Assembly (NCBI GenBank): GCA_944326725.1
Contig: CALVFA010000011.1
Location: forward strand, 1 to 61,472
Origin: an uncultured Elusimicrobiales bacterium
GTDB taxonomy: Bacteria; Elusimicrobiota; Elusimicrobia; Elusimicrobiales; Elusimicrobiaceae
Length of the DNA stretch: 61,472 nucleotides
Reading direction: 5' to 3'
Numbering within the stretch: the stretch's first letter is position 1; each line of letters starts with the position of its first letter. Below are positions 43,343 to 52,432 of the stretch, one piece after another. A program made the translations under genes and the position numbers. The notes beneath the pieces are model-generated. The model had not been told where the DNA came from and did not search any database. It was given only the letters and a program-made list of their open reading frames with translations.

Positions 43343-43844
43343 ACGCCCTCCAAAAGCTCCGCCGGACACACCGGGCGGTATAAATTAAAGTATATGTATA
43401 TTTTATCATTCCCGGGGCGCATTTGTCAGGCTAAGCCTCCGGCATAGGTTAAACCGCCTTTTACAAGCCCCGCATGGGGTTATCTGGGCATGGGGGTTGT
43501 GCTCTTGCAGCAGGGCCGGGTGGCCGCACTTTTATGATTTGGCGCGCACTACGCTGTAAGCCGCCGCTTACAGCCCAAGAGCAGACAAAAAGGCGAAGCT
43601 GGGCTGCTCCGGCGCCTGCCTTCATAATTTCCCCTATCCCCCACCCTCAACTGCACACAAAAACAAAGACGGGCCCGAGAGCCCAGCTGTTTCCGTGTTT
43701 TTTAATCCTCCCAAACCGCGCACAAAAGCAGAGGCAGTGGCAGGGCCGGCGCTAGCGTGTCGCTCTGCCGCCCTAGCTTTCAGCCTTTCGCCATACTTCG
43801 CTTTGACGCCCACCCAAGAGCAGCGGCGGAGCGGGGGCTGAATT
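43343..43844. other. 500-base non-coding region upstream of folD
   Basis: No credible gene on either strand. It contains a perfect hairpin CTGTAAGC-CGCC-GCTTACAG (43553-43572), AGCCCA/TGGGCT pairing around it, and short repeated words such as CCCAAGAGCAG (near 43573 and 43813) and CAGGGCCGG (near 43511 and 43741). I compared it by eye with tmRNA, RNase P RNA and SRP RNA signatures and found no match. The minus-strand promoter for the PIN/TRAM operon probably lies at 43380-43410 (TATACT-like boxes). Confidence 0.4.
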
Positions 43845-43853
43845 TGATATTAT
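43845..43853 (+). promoter_or_regulatory. Extended -10 promoter of folD, probably leaderless
   Basis: TGA-TATTAT, ending 8 nt before the ATG at 43862 across an alternating TA run. No Shine-Dalgarno, no clear -35. Confidence 0.45.
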
Positions 43854-43861
43854 ATATATAT

Positions 43862-44728
43862 ATGATTTTAGAGGGCAAAACATTAGCCGCCGCCCTGCGT
43901 GCGCCGCTGGCGCAGCGGGCAGAAAGGGCTGCGCAAAAATTAGGGCGGCCCATATCGCTTTTTGCCGTCGGTTCTACCGACGACTATGGCGCATATGTGT
44001 ATTTGAAAAAAGAAGTGCAGGCCGCTGAGAAACTGGGCGTGCATTGCCAAGTCCACGAAATTAATAACACCACCCCGGTAGATGCATTTTTAGCCCTGCT
44101 GCAAAAAGCGTCCCAAGACCAGAATATAGACGCCATTTTAATTCCGCGCCCGCTGCCGCCGGCTTTGGCCCAAAGCGGTTTTACCCGCTTTATTGCGCCG
44201 GAAAAAGACATTGACGGCATGTCCAATGTATCTGCGGGCAACTTGTTTTTGTGCAAAACATGGCAGGACATAGAAGCCTTACCTACTTTTGTCCCTTGCA
44301 CGGCTATGGCGGTAATACGTTTGTTAGACGCGCACCACATAGAATTGTCAGGGAGAGAAGCCGCCGTAATCGGCCGCTCCCCCACCGTGGGCAGGCCGCT
44401 GGCACATTTGCTTACCTGCCGCAACGCAACAGTAAAAATTTGCCATACTTGCACGCGTGATTTAACTGTTTCTTTACAAAACGCCGATTTAATTTGTGCA
44501 GCTGCCGGACATCCGCAGCTGCTTACACCGCAAAACGTCCAGCCGGGAGCCACCATCATAGATATTGCCACCAATTTGGACGCGCAGGGACATCTGTGCG
44601 GGGACGCCTGCACCCAACTGCTGCTGGATAAAGGCTGTCATGTATCCCCTGTTCCCGGCGGAGTGGGCCCGGTAACGCTTGCGTGTTTGCTTGAAAACAT
44701 TATATTATCAGGGGAAAGAAAGGCCTAA
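43862..44728 (+). CDS. folD: Methylenetetrahydrofolate dehydrogenase/cyclohydrolase (divergent FolD)
   Basis: Converts 5,10-methylene-THF to methenyl- then formyl-THF. 288 aa. YVYLKK carries the Tyr and catalytic Lys; IAPEKDIDGMS the substrate Asp; IGRSPTVGRPLAHLL the NADP loop; PVPGGVGPVTLA the C-terminal signature. Odd: the VQLPLP motif reads IPRPLP, so the Gln that activates the catalytic Lys in cyclohydrolase is missing, and the dPAS motif before the Tyr is changed to DDYGA. I chose the ATG at 43862, where homology begins; an upstream extension of 35 codons runs through the promoter. The message seems leaderless. Confidence 0.9.
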   Translation: MILEGKTLAAALRAPLAQRAERAAQKLGRPISLFAVGSTDDYGAYVYLKKEVQAAEKLGVHCQVHEINNTTPVDAFLALLQKASQDQNIDAILIPRPLPPALAQSGFTRFIAPEKDIDGMSNVSAGNLFLCKTWQDIEALPTFVPCTAMAVIRLLDAHHIELSGREAAVIGRSPTVGRPLAHLLTCRNATVKICHTCTRDLTVSLQNADLICAAAGHPQLLTPQNVQPGATIIDIATNLDAQGHLCGDACTQLLLDKGCHVSPVPGGVGPVTLACLLENIILSGERKA

Positions 44729-44738
44729 AGGAGAACTT

Positions 44739-45173
44739 ATGAAAACCTTCATTCACTTAGCCGTATTATCTGTTTTATGTTTAGGCGTAGCGGCATGCTC
44801 GTCTGCCAACTCCAAAGACAAAGACGGGCAGCGCTATCAACGCAAAATTTATTTAACTGAAGAGGACTACTTGGAGGATTTGGACCGGCAGGCTTTCCAA
44901 GAACGCCGCGAGGCCAAACCCAACGTAGAATCTAATTACATTTTTGATTTGCAGCCCGACACCCAAAAGAACGTCTACTTCTTTGATGAACGCACCCAGC
45001 CCAAAGTGCCGGGCGTACCCAGTGAGCGCGACTACCGCACCACCAAACGCCTGTGGGAAAAACCGCGCCGCTACTCGCCGGACCAATACTACGGCTATCA
45101 GGAAGCCGCACCAGCGGCGGATACTTCTTACGATACTTCTTCATCGGACCCCTATTCGGGATATGATTACTAA
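44739..45173 (+). CDS. Predicted lipoprotein, Tyr/Arg-rich
   Basis: 144 aa. Lipobox VAAC (Cys20), so membrane-anchored outside. The mature chain is highly charged, low in hydrophobic residues and probably disordered: DYLEDLDRQAFQERREAK, a proline-rich centre, then a Tyr/Ser/Asp tail (DTSSSDPYSGYDY). AAAGGAG precedes the ATG at 44739. It follows folD by 10 bp and probably shares its transcript. No family recognised. Confidence 0.75.
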   Translation: MKTFIHLAVLSVLCLGVAACSSANSKDKDGQRYQRKIYLTEEDYLEDLDRQAFQERREAKPNVESNYIFDLQPDTQKNVYFFDERTQPKVPGVPSERDYRTTKRLWEKPRRYSPDQYYGYQEAAPAADTSYDTSSSDPYSGYDY

Positions 45174-45188
45174 GTATTTATCTGACAC

Positions 45189-45215
45189 AAACCCCGCCAA
45201 AAGGCGGGGTTTTTA
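45189..45215 (+). terminator. Terminator of folD-lipoprotein
   Basis: Perfect 10-bp stem AAACCCCGCC / GGCGGGGTTT with an AAAA loop. Confidence 0.88.
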
Positions 45216-45330
45216 TTTATAAATGCTTCTATAAATTCCAGGCAAGTCTAAAAGGGCACGGGGATTCTTCGCTAGGAAAGAGCGGCGCCTGCTTATAAGG
45301 AGCTTCACGGCAAACAGAACTGGGGTGTAA

Positions 45331-45367
45331 AATAAAAACCCCGGGGCAAGCCCAGTAAGTTTTGCCC
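45331..45367 (-). terminator. Possible terminator of the GDPD gene
   Basis: GGGCAA / TTGCCC stem, then CGGGGTTTTTATTTT on the minus strand. Weak, 67 nt after the stop. Confidence 0.35.
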
Positions 45368-45433
45368 AGCGGACATGGAAAACGTTACAGGCACGGCATG
45401 CTGTTTAGTTCGTGATTTAAATTTCAGGCAGAA

Positions 45434-46216
45434 TTAAAAACGCGGAATTCGGGTTTTTTTAGATAACTTAATCGGCGTATATTTTTCGCACAATTCTTCA
45501 GGCAGCTCATATTTGCCCGGCAGAAACAAGCCGGGATTGTCGGTAAATATCCCGTCCACCCCGATGCGCTCTAACGAATGAGCGGTATATTTGTCATTTA
45601 CCGTATACACAAACACCTTGCGCCCTTCTGCATGGCACAAATCCACAATTTCTTTGGTAATGCGTGTTTTGTTCATATGCACGCTGTAAGCGCCGATATT
45701 ATGTGCTTTTTGCGGATCAAACATGCGTGTAAGCAAGCCTATTTTAGCTCCGGGTGCTATCTTGCGCAAGCGCTGCAGTGTGGGATAATCAAAGCTGGAA
45801 AAAAGCATTTTCTTTAAAGCTTCCGGCCCGAACACGCTGGCCCGTTCCCAAATTATTTTCTCAATATCCGGATATACGTTATCATCATTTTTTATTTCTA
45901 TATTGAGCAGTTCCAAATCCTCCACAATCACGGGCAACACTTCCCGTAAAAGCGGAGGGCGGACGATAATGTCTTTATCAAAATTATGCAGAATGCGGCA
46001 CTGTTTTAAATCGGCAAAAGTAATATCTTTGATATTGCGTAAACAAGTAGTGTCGGCGCCTAAATAATAATCGTGATGAACCACCAAACACTCATCTTTG
46101 CTTAAGTGGATATCCAGTTCATAATGTGTGCAGCCCTGCTGCCGCGCTAAAGCAAAAGCCGGTAGGGAGTTGGCAGGAGCAAGCGCGCTGGCGCCGCGGT
46201 GTGCAAAATAAATCAT
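45434..46216 (-). CDS. Glycerophosphodiester phosphodiesterase
   Basis: 260-aa GDPD-family enzyme that hydrolyses glycerophosphodiesters to glycerol 3-phosphate and an alcohol. TIM-barrel metal and catalytic motifs: FAHRGASALAPANSL (His, Arg), YELDIHLSKDECLVVHHD (Glu, Asp, His). Later barrel strands LLNIEIKND and DGIFTDNPGLFL are standard. No signal peptide, so cytoplasmic. It begins 28 nt after the pseudopilin stop, without a clear ribosome site, and may depend on that transcript. Confidence 0.93.
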   Translation of the reverse strand: MIYFAHRGASALAPANSLPAFALARQQGCTHYELDIHLSKDECLVVHHDYYLGADTTCLRNIKDITFADLKQCRILHNFDKDIIVRPPLLREVLPVIVEDLELLNIEIKNDDNVYPDIEKIIWERASVFGPEALKKMLFSSFDYPTLQRLRKIAPGAKIGLLTRMFDPQKAHNIGAYSVHMNKTRITKEIVDLCHAEGRKVFVYTVNDKYTAHSLERIGVDGIFTDNPGLFLPGKYELPEELCEKYTPIKLSKKTRIPRF

Positions 46217-46243
46217 ATGGTTGTCTTAGTTTCAAATCTAAAT

Positions 46244-46783
46244 TTAGGGCTGCCAATCCAATACAGTATAGCAATGGCTCTCATAGAAGGAATTGTACGT
46301 ATTACAATCTGCATGTTTCGCCCCGCCGAAAGAAGCGCAAGCCCGGTCTGAGGCTTTGCTGTTAATAGCCGGTATGCAGACTATGCCTCTTTCTGGTTTT
46401 AAATAAGAATAATCTAAATAGTAGTTGTGAGGATAGGTTAAATAAGCGCCTGCCCCATGTATTTTCATGATTTTTTTATTTGGCTCTTCCAATACACAAT
46501 ACTCCGCCGTCGTTGGGTCTGTATCATAGGAATAGCGCAGACAAGCGGGCTGCACGTCCAATGCCTGAAAAGAGCGGGAATATTGGCCGTTGGCCAATTT
46601 ATAGGCTTCTTGGGCTCTGAGCACGCTGGTAAATTGAGGCAATTCACTGGCAATTTTGGATTTTAAAACAGCCGCATTATACTGAGGCAAAGCAATAGCA
46701 GCCAATATACCAATAATCAACACAACCACCAAAAGCTCTATCAAGGTAAACCCTTGCCGGCGAAACAGACACGCCCTTTTCAT
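46244..46783 (-). CDS. Type IV pilin-like protein / type II secretion pseudopilin
   Basis: 179 aa. Class III leader RRQGFTLIELLVVVLIIGIL: prepilin peptidase cleaves before Phe, and Glu5 of the mature protein is present. The hydrophobic helix runs to about residue 33. The globular part has four to six Cys arranged near the C-terminus, which could form the disulfide loop of minor pilins. AGGAGAG precedes the ATG. No assembly genes are nearby; multiple scattered pilin-like genes are a feature I associate with Elusimicrobiota. It may be a pilus or a secretion pseudopilus subunit. Confidence 0.92.
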   Translation of the reverse strand: MKRACLFRRQGFTLIELLVVVLIIGILAAIALPQYNAAVLKSKIASELPQFTSVLRAQEAYKLANGQYSRSFQALDVQPACLRYSYDTDPTTAEYCVLEEPNKKIMKIHGAGAYLTYPHNYYLDYSYLKPERGIVCIPAINSKASDRACASFGGAKHADCNTYNSFYESHCYTVLDWQP

Positions 46784-46902
46784 TTGTTCTCTCCTAAAAC
46801 GATTAAATCTCTTAGGTATAATGTAGCAAAAACCACGCCGGATAACAATCTTTTAAGCAGAACGAAGCCGCCGCCCATATCCGGCTCAATATATAAAAAA
46901 GC

Positions 46903-46939
46903 ATACAAAACGCAGCCCCAAAAAGGCTGCGTTTTGTAT
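46903..46939 (-). terminator. Terminator of the secA-mscL operon
   Basis: About 15-bp stem (ATACAAAACGCAGCC / GGCTGCGTTTTGTAT) with minus-strand T-tract. Confidence 0.85.
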
Positions 46940-46952
46940 TTTTACAAAAAAA

Positions 46953-47417
46953 TTATTTGTTTAAATCCGCCGTACAATCCGGGCACTTTACCGCGCGTAT
47001 GTCTATGGTGCTAAAGCAAAACGGGCAGACTTTGGTAGCAGGAGCGGCGGCTGGTTTTTTCTTTAAATTATCCAGCTTGTTAATAGCTTTAATCAGCATA
47101 AAAATACAAATAGCCACGATTAAAAAGCTGATGATGGTATTTAAAAAATTCCCCACATTTATCGTCGTAGCTCCCGCCGCCTGTGCCGCAGACAAAGAAG
47201 CATACGGCCCGGCCTGGGATCCCTCTTTTAACACAAGAAACCAGTTGGAAAAATCCACCTTGCCCATCAAAAGGCCCAAAGGCGGCATCAACACATCAGC
47301 CACCATGGAGTTGACGATTTTGGTAAAAGCCCCGCCAATGATAATACCTACCGCCATATCAATGACGTTGCCGCGCATCACAAACTGCTTAAATTCCGAA
47401 ATAATATTTTTAATCAT
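46953..47417 (-). CDS. mscL: Large-conductance mechanosensitive channel MscL with zinc ribbon
   Basis: Homopentameric osmotic safety valve. 154 aa. FKQFVMRGNVIDMAVGIIIGGAF is the N-terminal helix and gate of the family (shown as FKQFVMRGNVIDMAV and GIIIGGAF), then the periplasmic loop and the second membrane helix (TIISFLIVAICIFMLIKAIN). The usual C-terminal helix is followed by CPFC-12-CPDC, a small zinc ribbon also seen in some other bacterial MscL. It overlaps the CofE-like gene by 8 bp and is last in the operon. Confidence 0.94.
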   Translation of the reverse strand: MIKNIISEFKQFVMRGNVIDMAVGIIIGGAFTKIVNSMVADVLMPPLGLLMGKVDFSNWFLVLKEGSQAGPYASLSAAQAAGATTINVGNFLNTIISFLIVAICIFMLIKAINKLDNLKKKPAAAPATKVCPFCFSTIDIRAVKCPDCTADLNK

Positions 47418-48135
47418 GTTTCTTCCTCTTTTTTGTTAGACCCGCCGCTTTAAAAAGCGGCGCATACAAATCCTGCTCCGGCGGATACATTATTTCCGCC
47501 GGGTTCGTCTTTGATACAAAACGCACCGGCGCGCCGCTAATGCGGCAGAGCGGCTTCTGCTCGTTTCGCTCCCCCATATTCAGCGCGGCGGCGGCCGCCA
47601 AAGCGTCTGCCAAATTGACCAAAGTGGTTTCTAATTTTTTGCCAAAGATGTCTTTTTTGCCGCGCTCATCGCGCACGCCGCAAAAGCCGGCATAGGCCGC
47701 CGCCGCGCCGATTACTCCGGCCCGCAGCGGCAAAATCATGCTGTCGGTAATAATCACGCCCAGTTTTTTTATTCCATATTTTTTACACAGCGCCCGGCGC
47801 AGCTCAGCGGCGCAGGCGTACAAATCCGGCGGCAGAAGAAGCAGTTTGCCGTCGGCGTTGGACTCGTCTATCCCGGCATTGGTCATCACCATACTGGCCT
47901 TAATGGTCAGCCAGGCCAGTTTGGTCTTTAACGCCTGCTCGCTCTGGCTTTGTATCAAGCGTTGCTTTTGGCGTTTGCTAAGATAGGGGACGCTGAGGCC
48001 CTTCCACAGGCACACCAGCTTGGACGATACCACCAGAATATCCCCCTCTTCTAACTGCGCTATATGACGGTAAATAAAAAGAGGCAAATCCTCTTTCTCT
48101 TTAAATACGGACGTATGATAAGCAGTTACTTGCAT
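47410..48135 (-). CDS. CofE-like amide ligase (F420-0:gamma-glutamyl ligase family)
   Basis: 241 aa. Family motifs are clear: GDILVVSSKLV near residue 30, ADGKLLLLPPDLYACA near 90, GVIITDSMILPLRAGVIGAA near 125, and CGVRDERGKKDIFGKKLETT. CofE adds glutamate to coenzyme F420-0 with GTP. No other F420 gene (cofC, cofD, cofG/H) is visible in the window, so the substrate may be different; homologues exist in bacteria not known to make F420. It overlaps hemW by 10 bp and mscL by 8 bp, and is tightly co-transcribed. Confidence 0.88.
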   Translation of the reverse strand: MQVTAYHTSVFKEKEDLPLFIYRHIAQLEEGDILVVSSKLVCLWKGLSVPYLSKRQKQRLIQSQSEQALKTKLAWLTIKASMVMTNAGIDESNADGKLLLLPPDLYACAAELRRALCKKYGIKKLGVIITDSMILPLRAGVIGAAAAYAGFCGVRDERGKKDIFGKKLETTLVNLADALAAAAALNMGERNEQKPLCRISGAPVRFVSKTNPAEIMYPPEQDLYAPLFKAAGLTKKRKKHD

Positions 48136-49235
48136 TCTTTGTCCTCAAACGGGCCGACAAAAGCCATAAACGCCTGATTAGCCAAAAACAGCCCCTCAAA
48201 AGTTAATTTTATTATATCCTTTTTCTGATCCAACAGTCCGCGCGACACCAAATCGGTGATTTCCCGCGCAAAAAGCCGTTGCTGACACGGTGTGAGCGGC
48301 ACCCCGGCTAATACCCGAAGGCCCAGCATAATCTGCTCTCCTTCTTTAGCCGGCCCAGTCAACGTTTCGCAAAAATCCGTCGGTCGGCACCCGGCCTGCA
48401 CTTGCTCTATGTATTGCTTCAAGTCCACGGTATTAGAGCGGCGGGTACCGTTTTGGTAAGAGGCCGCCGCCGCGCCCAGGCCCAGGTATTCCCCGTTACG
48501 CCAATAGTTTAGATTGTGCCGGCTCTGGCGGCCCGGGCGGGCAAAGTTAGAAATTTCATAGTGGGCAAACCCCGCCTGCTGCAGTAAACAATGAGTTTGT
48601 TCCAGCTCGCGGCGCAGCAGTTCGTCATCTGTTTGTACACCGTCGCGGTAAAAGGGGGTGCCCTCTTCTATCTGAAGCCCGTACACGGAGATATGCTGCG
48701 GAGCTAAAGAAATCAACCGTTTCAGTCCCTCCAAAAACATACGCTCCGTCTGCCCTGGCAAACCGGCTATTAAATCTACGCTTATGTTTTCAAACCCCAC
48801 TTTACACGCCAGTTCATAAGCGCTCAAAAAAGCCGACACATCATGAATACGCCCAATGCGCCGCAGCACGTCATCGTCAAAGCTTTGCAAGCCCAGGCTC
48901 AAGCGGTTGAGCCCCGCTTCTTTTAACAGATGCAATTTTTCAGCGTTTACGCTTTCCGGGTTAGCTTCCAGGGTGCTTTCCGCAAACCCAGCCAGCGGCC
49001 CAAAATGCCGCTCTATCAGCCCGCACAGGCGCTCCAGCTGGGATGCAGAGAGCAAACTGGGCGTCCCGCCGCCGATATACAGCGTGTCAAAGCGGGCCCC
49101 GCCGTAAAAAGAGGCCTCCTTTTCCAGCGCGTCCAAATAAGTGTCTATTTGGCTTTCCGCTCCAGCAAAGGAGGCAAAATCACAATAACGGCATTTCTGC
49201 CGGCAAAAGGGGATATGAATATACAGCCCGCTCAT
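48126..49235 (-). CDS. hemW: Radical SAM heme chaperone HemW
   Basis: 369 aa. The radical-SAM cluster motif CRQKCRYC is Cys11, Cys15, Cys18, followed by DF, as in HemW/Hem[11 protein letters not shown] is the GGEP-like SAM motif, and [17 protein letters not shown] and [15 protein letters not shown] are family-specific. The C-terminal HemW domain is present. HemW delivers heme to respiratory enzymes; earlier annotations call it oxygen-independent coproporphyrinogen oxidase. The starts of hemW and prfB's end overlap by 4 bp. Confidence 0.95.
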   Translation of the reverse strand: MSGLYIHIPFCRQKCRYCDFASFAGAESQIDTYLDALEKEASFYGGARFDTLYIGGGTPSLLSASQLERLCGLIERHFGPLAGFAESTLEANPESVNAEKLHLLKEAGLNRLSLGLQSFDDDVLRRIGRIHDVSAFLSAYELACKVGFENISVDLIAGLPGQTERMFLEGLKRLISLAPQHISVYGLQIEEGTPFYRDGVQTDDELLRRELEQTHCLLQQAGFAHYEISNFARPGRQSRHNLNYWRNGEYLGLGAAAASYQNGTRRSNTVDLKQYIEQVQAGCRPTDFCETLTGPAKEGEQIMLGLRVLAGVPLTPCQQRLFAREITDLVSRGLLDQKKDIIKLTFEGLFLANQAFMAFVGPFEDKECK

Positions 49236-50350
49236 GCTTTGCGCTCGGCTTCGTGGCGCAGGTAGGCGAACATAAACGGGTCCAAATCTCCGTCCATCAC
49301 GCCGGTAATATTGGAAGTTTCATAATCGGTGCGCAGGTCTTTTACCAGCTGGTAGGGCATAAATACATAAGAGCGGATTTGGTGCCCCCACGCAATTTCA
49401 CCTTTCTGGCCGTAGCGTTTTTCGGCCTCGGCGCGTTTTTTATCCAGCTCCATTTCATACAGACGCGCTTTTAACATTTTCATGGCGGTCTGGCGGTTTT
49501 GCAGCTGGCTGCGCTCTATGCGGCAGGAAACTACAATACCCGTCGGCTTGTGCAACAGGCGCACGGCTGTTTCCACTTTGTTGACGTTTTGACCGCCGTG
49601 TCCGCCGGCGCGGGAAGTTTCCAGCTCAATATCGCGCTCCGGGATTTCAATATTGATTTCATCTTCAATATCCGGCAATACGTCCACTGAGGCAAAAGAC
49701 GTATGCCGCCGGGCATTGGCGTCAAACGGAGACACGCGCACCAAGCGGTGCACGCCGTTTTCCCCTTTTAAATATCCGTAGGCATAGGGGCCGTCTATAA
49801 TCATAGATGCATTTTTAATGCCGGCCTCTTCCCCGGGCAAAGTATCGGTTACAGATACCTTCATGCCATGCTGTTCTGCCCAGCGGGTGTACATGCGCAA
49901 AAGCATTTGCGCCCAATCGCACGACTCGGTGCCGCCGGCCCCGGCATGTACGGTTAAAATAGCGCGCAGTTTGTCATGCGGGTCAGAAAGTGTAATCTCA
50001 AATTCTGTTTTTTCGGTTTGCTTCTCCAGCTCTTTTACCGCCGCGTCCAAAGTGGGCAGCTCGCCGGCGTCCTGCATTTCACGCGCCAAGTCATACAAGG
50101 TCTGCGCGTCTTCTAATTGTTTGCACAAAGAATGATAGGTTTCAATGGCGCTTTTTAACCCGTCTATTTTTTGTGTCACGGCCTTGGCCTTTTGATTGTC
50201 ATTCCAAAAAGACGGGTCCGCCGCCAATGCTTCCTGCTCGGCCAGTTCTTTTTGCTTAAGCGGAATATTTTCCATTTGGCCGATTTTTTGGATACGGCCC
50301 GTCAAGTCCGCCAACGCATTTTCTATATCTTTAAATTCAATGTTATTCAT
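49232..50350 (-). CDS. prfB: Peptide chain release factor 2
   Basis: Recognises UGA and UAA stop codons. 372 aa. The RF2-specific SPF tripeptide lies in [16 protein letters not shown], the catalytic GGQ in [16 protein letters not shown]. The frame is continuous from [16 protein letters not shown], so the programmed +1 frameshift found in many prfB genes is absent. I chose the ATG at 50350, which overlaps lnt by 8 bp; a TTG two codons upstream is not needed. It sits between lnt and hemW in the secA operon. Confidence 0.97.
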   Translation of the reverse strand: MNNIEFKDIENALADLTGRIQKIGQMENIPLKQKELAEQEALAADPSFWNDNQKAKAVTQKIDGLKSAIETYHSLCKQLEDAQTLYDLAREMQDAGELPTLDAAVKELEKQTEKTEFEITLSDPHDKLRAILTVHAGAGGTESCDWAQMLLRMYTRWAEQHGMKVSVTDTLPGEEAGIKNASMIIDGPYAYGYLKGENGVHRLVRVSPFDANARRHTSFASVDVLPDIEDEINIEIPERDIELETSRAGGHGGQNVNKVETAVRLLHKPTGIVVSCRIERSQLQNRQTAMKMLKARLYEMELDKKRAEAEKRYGQKGEIAWGHQIRSYVFMPYQLVKDLRTDYETSNITGVMDGDLDPFMFAYLRHEAERKA

Positions 50351-51965
50351 AGGCAAACACCATAACGGAAATCAAAATCGTAAAATAAATAGCCGCGCAC
50401 ACCCAAGCAAACCAATCCCCCCAGCGCACATAGAAACTGTCATATGCGCCTAGCGGCAGCGGCACATCGGCCTGCAAAACGGCGCGGGTGTTTAGCTCCG
50501 CCCGGGCCAAAATTTCCCCGCTGGGGCTGATAATAGCCGATATGCCCGTATTGGCCGCGCGCAGCACCGGGCGGCGCGTTTCTACCGCGCGCAATACAGA
50601 AACAGCCAAATGCTGGTATGGAGCGTCCGTATCAAAAAACCATGCGTCATTGGTGATATTGACAAAAAAGCGGGCTCCGGCTTTGGCCTGCGCTTTCCAT
50701 AAACGGGAAAAAACAGATTCATAGCAAATGACCACACCAAACGGAATTTGGCCCAAACTTAAAAGAGACTGTTCCCATTCCCCCGGGGCAAAAGCCCCCA
50801 ATTCCCCCAACACCGTTACCTGGGGCAGCAAACGCCGCACCAAATCGTCAAAAGGAATAAACTCCCCAAAAGGGACCAAGTGGGTTTTGTCATAAAAAGA
50901 CAACGGTTGCTGTATGTTGGGAGGGAATAAAAATGCGCTGACATATTGTTTGCCCTCCGCCTCTCGGTTAGAGCCCGCCAGCTGCCACGCGCCAGAGGCT
51001 TGGGCCACCCCTTGCATAAGCGACAGATACGGCTCCTGCTGCACCGGACCCGGAGTTACGCTTTCCGGCCATACCGCCAACATTAGATTTTTGCCCATTA
51101 ACTCTCCGCCGGTTTGGGTAATAGTCTGCAAGATTTCCTGTTCAAATTGCGGGGTCCACTTTTTATACTGGTCAATATTAGGCTGTATAACCGCCGAGCG
51201 CAGTGAAAGCAGAGAACGCTCTGCCGGCCGATTTAGAAGCACTTTGCCATATCCGTACGCTCCCAAAAACACCGCAGCGGACAGCACCAGCTGCATAAGT
51301 CCGCGTTTTAAAGACGGTGTGGCAAAAGCGTATCCCACACTCATCCCGGAAAATGCTACTAAAAAGCTGACGCCTGCTGTTCCGGCAAATGAAGCAATTT
51401 GTATAACTTGCGGTATATTCCACTGGGAATACCCCAACGCAAACCACGGAAACCCCAAAACATATGTAGCCAGCATTTCATGCGCCCACTCCAGCGCAGC
51501 CCAACCCAGCGCCGCCAGTACCGGGAAAGCCCAGCGCAGCCGTTTTAAATAATAACAGCTGCCCCCAAAAATGGCAAACTGCACGGCCATTAAGGCAGAA
51601 AGTCCCAGCCACGCCGCCGCAGAAAGTGCATACCCCAGGCCTCCTCCGTCCAGACAAGTTATAAAAACCCACTGGTATAGTCCGGCAAAGACTAATGTTC
51701 CACAAAACCAGCCATAAAAGACGCTGCCCCAAAAACTGCGTGCGCGCACTACCGCCAGCGTAAAAGGCGCCAAAGCCAACCACATCAATAAACTATAGGA
51801 CGGTTTAGGATAAGCCAGTTTAAACAACACAGCCGTCGCTGCTGCACAGACAGCCAGCCAAACAAACCAAATAAAAGACCGGCTCACACGCACCAAAAGA
51901 GCCCACAAACGAGAGGGCTCTTTAGCTGATTTTTCTGATAAATAAGGACGGCGGATCGGCGTCAT
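50343..51965 (-). CDS. lnt: Apolipoprotein N-acyltransferase
   Basis: Integral membrane enzyme that adds the third acyl chain to lipoproteins; its presence implies a diderm envelope. 540 aa. Six to seven N-terminal membrane helices, then a periplasmic nitrilase-type domain with the triad Glu ([10 protein letters not shown]), Lys ([12 protein letters not shown]) and Cys ([10 protein letters not shown]), and a last helix at the C-terminus. The window's many lipoprotein genes are the substrates. It follows the Cys-rich gene by 11 bp. Confidence 0.96.
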   Translation of the reverse strand: MTPIRRPYLSEKSAKEPSRLWALLVRVSRSFIWFVWLAVCAAATAVLFKLAYPKPSYSLLMWLALAPFTLAVVRARSFWGSVFYGWFCGTLVFAGLYQWVFITCLDGGGLGYALSAAAWLGLSALMAVQFAIFGGSCYYLKRLRWAFPVLAALGWAALEWAHEMLATYVLGFPWFALGYSQWNIPQVIQIASFAGTAGVSFLVAFSGMSVGYAFATPSLKRGLMQLVLSAAVFLGAYGYGKVLLNRPAERSLLSLRSAVIQPNIDQYKKWTPQFEQEILQTITQTGGELMGKNLMLAVWPESVTPGPVQQEPYLSLMQGVAQASGAWQLAGSNREAEGKQYVSAFLFPPNIQQPLSFYDKTHLVPFGEFIPFDDLVRRLLPQVTVLGELGAFAPGEWEQSLLSLGQIPFGVVICYESVFSRLWKAQAKAGARFFVNITNDAWFFDTDAPYQHLAVSVLRAVETRRPVLRAANTGISAIISPSGEILARAELNTRAVLQADVPLPLGAYDSFYVRWGDWFAWVCAAIYFTILISVMVFAYE

Positions 51966-51976
51966 AATTTTGATTT

Positions 51977-52432
51977 TTAATACACGATTTTACAAACGTT
52001 TTGCTGGCATACCGGGCGGGCGGAAGCAGAACATTCTCTCTCCGTAGAAGCAACCGAAGGGCACACCGACGCTACGGAAGACTGCCCTTGCATAAAACGG
52101 GAAAACTCCAGCGACATGGCAGAATTAATAGCCGTCACGCCCTCAGGCCCTTTTAAACAGCCGCACGGATCTTTGTCCACAATAATACATTCATTGTCAT
52201 TTTGGCACTGGTAGAGGCGTTTTTCCAGTTCAGCCCGTTTACGTTCGGCGGCAGCATTTTGACGTTTGGCCTCTGCCGATTTAATGGCCGCCTGGTTTTC
52301 ATCTATCATCTGACGGGTAACCAGGGGAATTTGCACCTCTATCGGGTTGGAACGGGAGAAAAAGGACGCCGCCAACGCCAATACAAAAACCGCACATACC
52401 AACAAAAATATTCCTTTTATTTTAGGGTTCAT
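51977..52432 (-). CDS. Single-span protein with Cys-rich exported domain
   Basis: 151 aa, family not recognised. One membrane helix (residues 7-26), then a helical charged region (IDENQAAIKSAEAKRQNAAA), then a Cys-rich domain of about 80 residues: CQNDNECIIVDKDPCGCLKG, followed by three CxxxC-like groups to the end. Eight cysteines suggest disulfides outside the inner membrane. It sits between secA and lnt with a 4-bp overlap to secA, a place that suggests a role in envelope or lipoprotein export, but this is an inference. Confidence 0.8.
   Translation of the reverse strand: MNPKIKGIFLLVCAVFVLALAASFFSRSNPIEVQIPLVTRQMIDENQAAIKSAEAKRQNAAAERKRAELEKRLYQCQNDNECIIVDKDPCGCLKGPEGVTAINSAMSLEFSRFMQGQSSVASVCPSVASTERECSASARPVCQQNVCKIVY

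Noticed and set aside
43343..43844. tmRNA, RNase P RNA or SRP RNA in the folD upstream gap
   Set aside because: Characteristic conserved words of these RNAs were not found on either strand by eye; a covariance search would be decisive.
43757..43861. N-terminal extension of FolD
   Set aside because: The extra 35 residues include the promoter and TA run and have no similarity to FolD; MILEGK is the family start.
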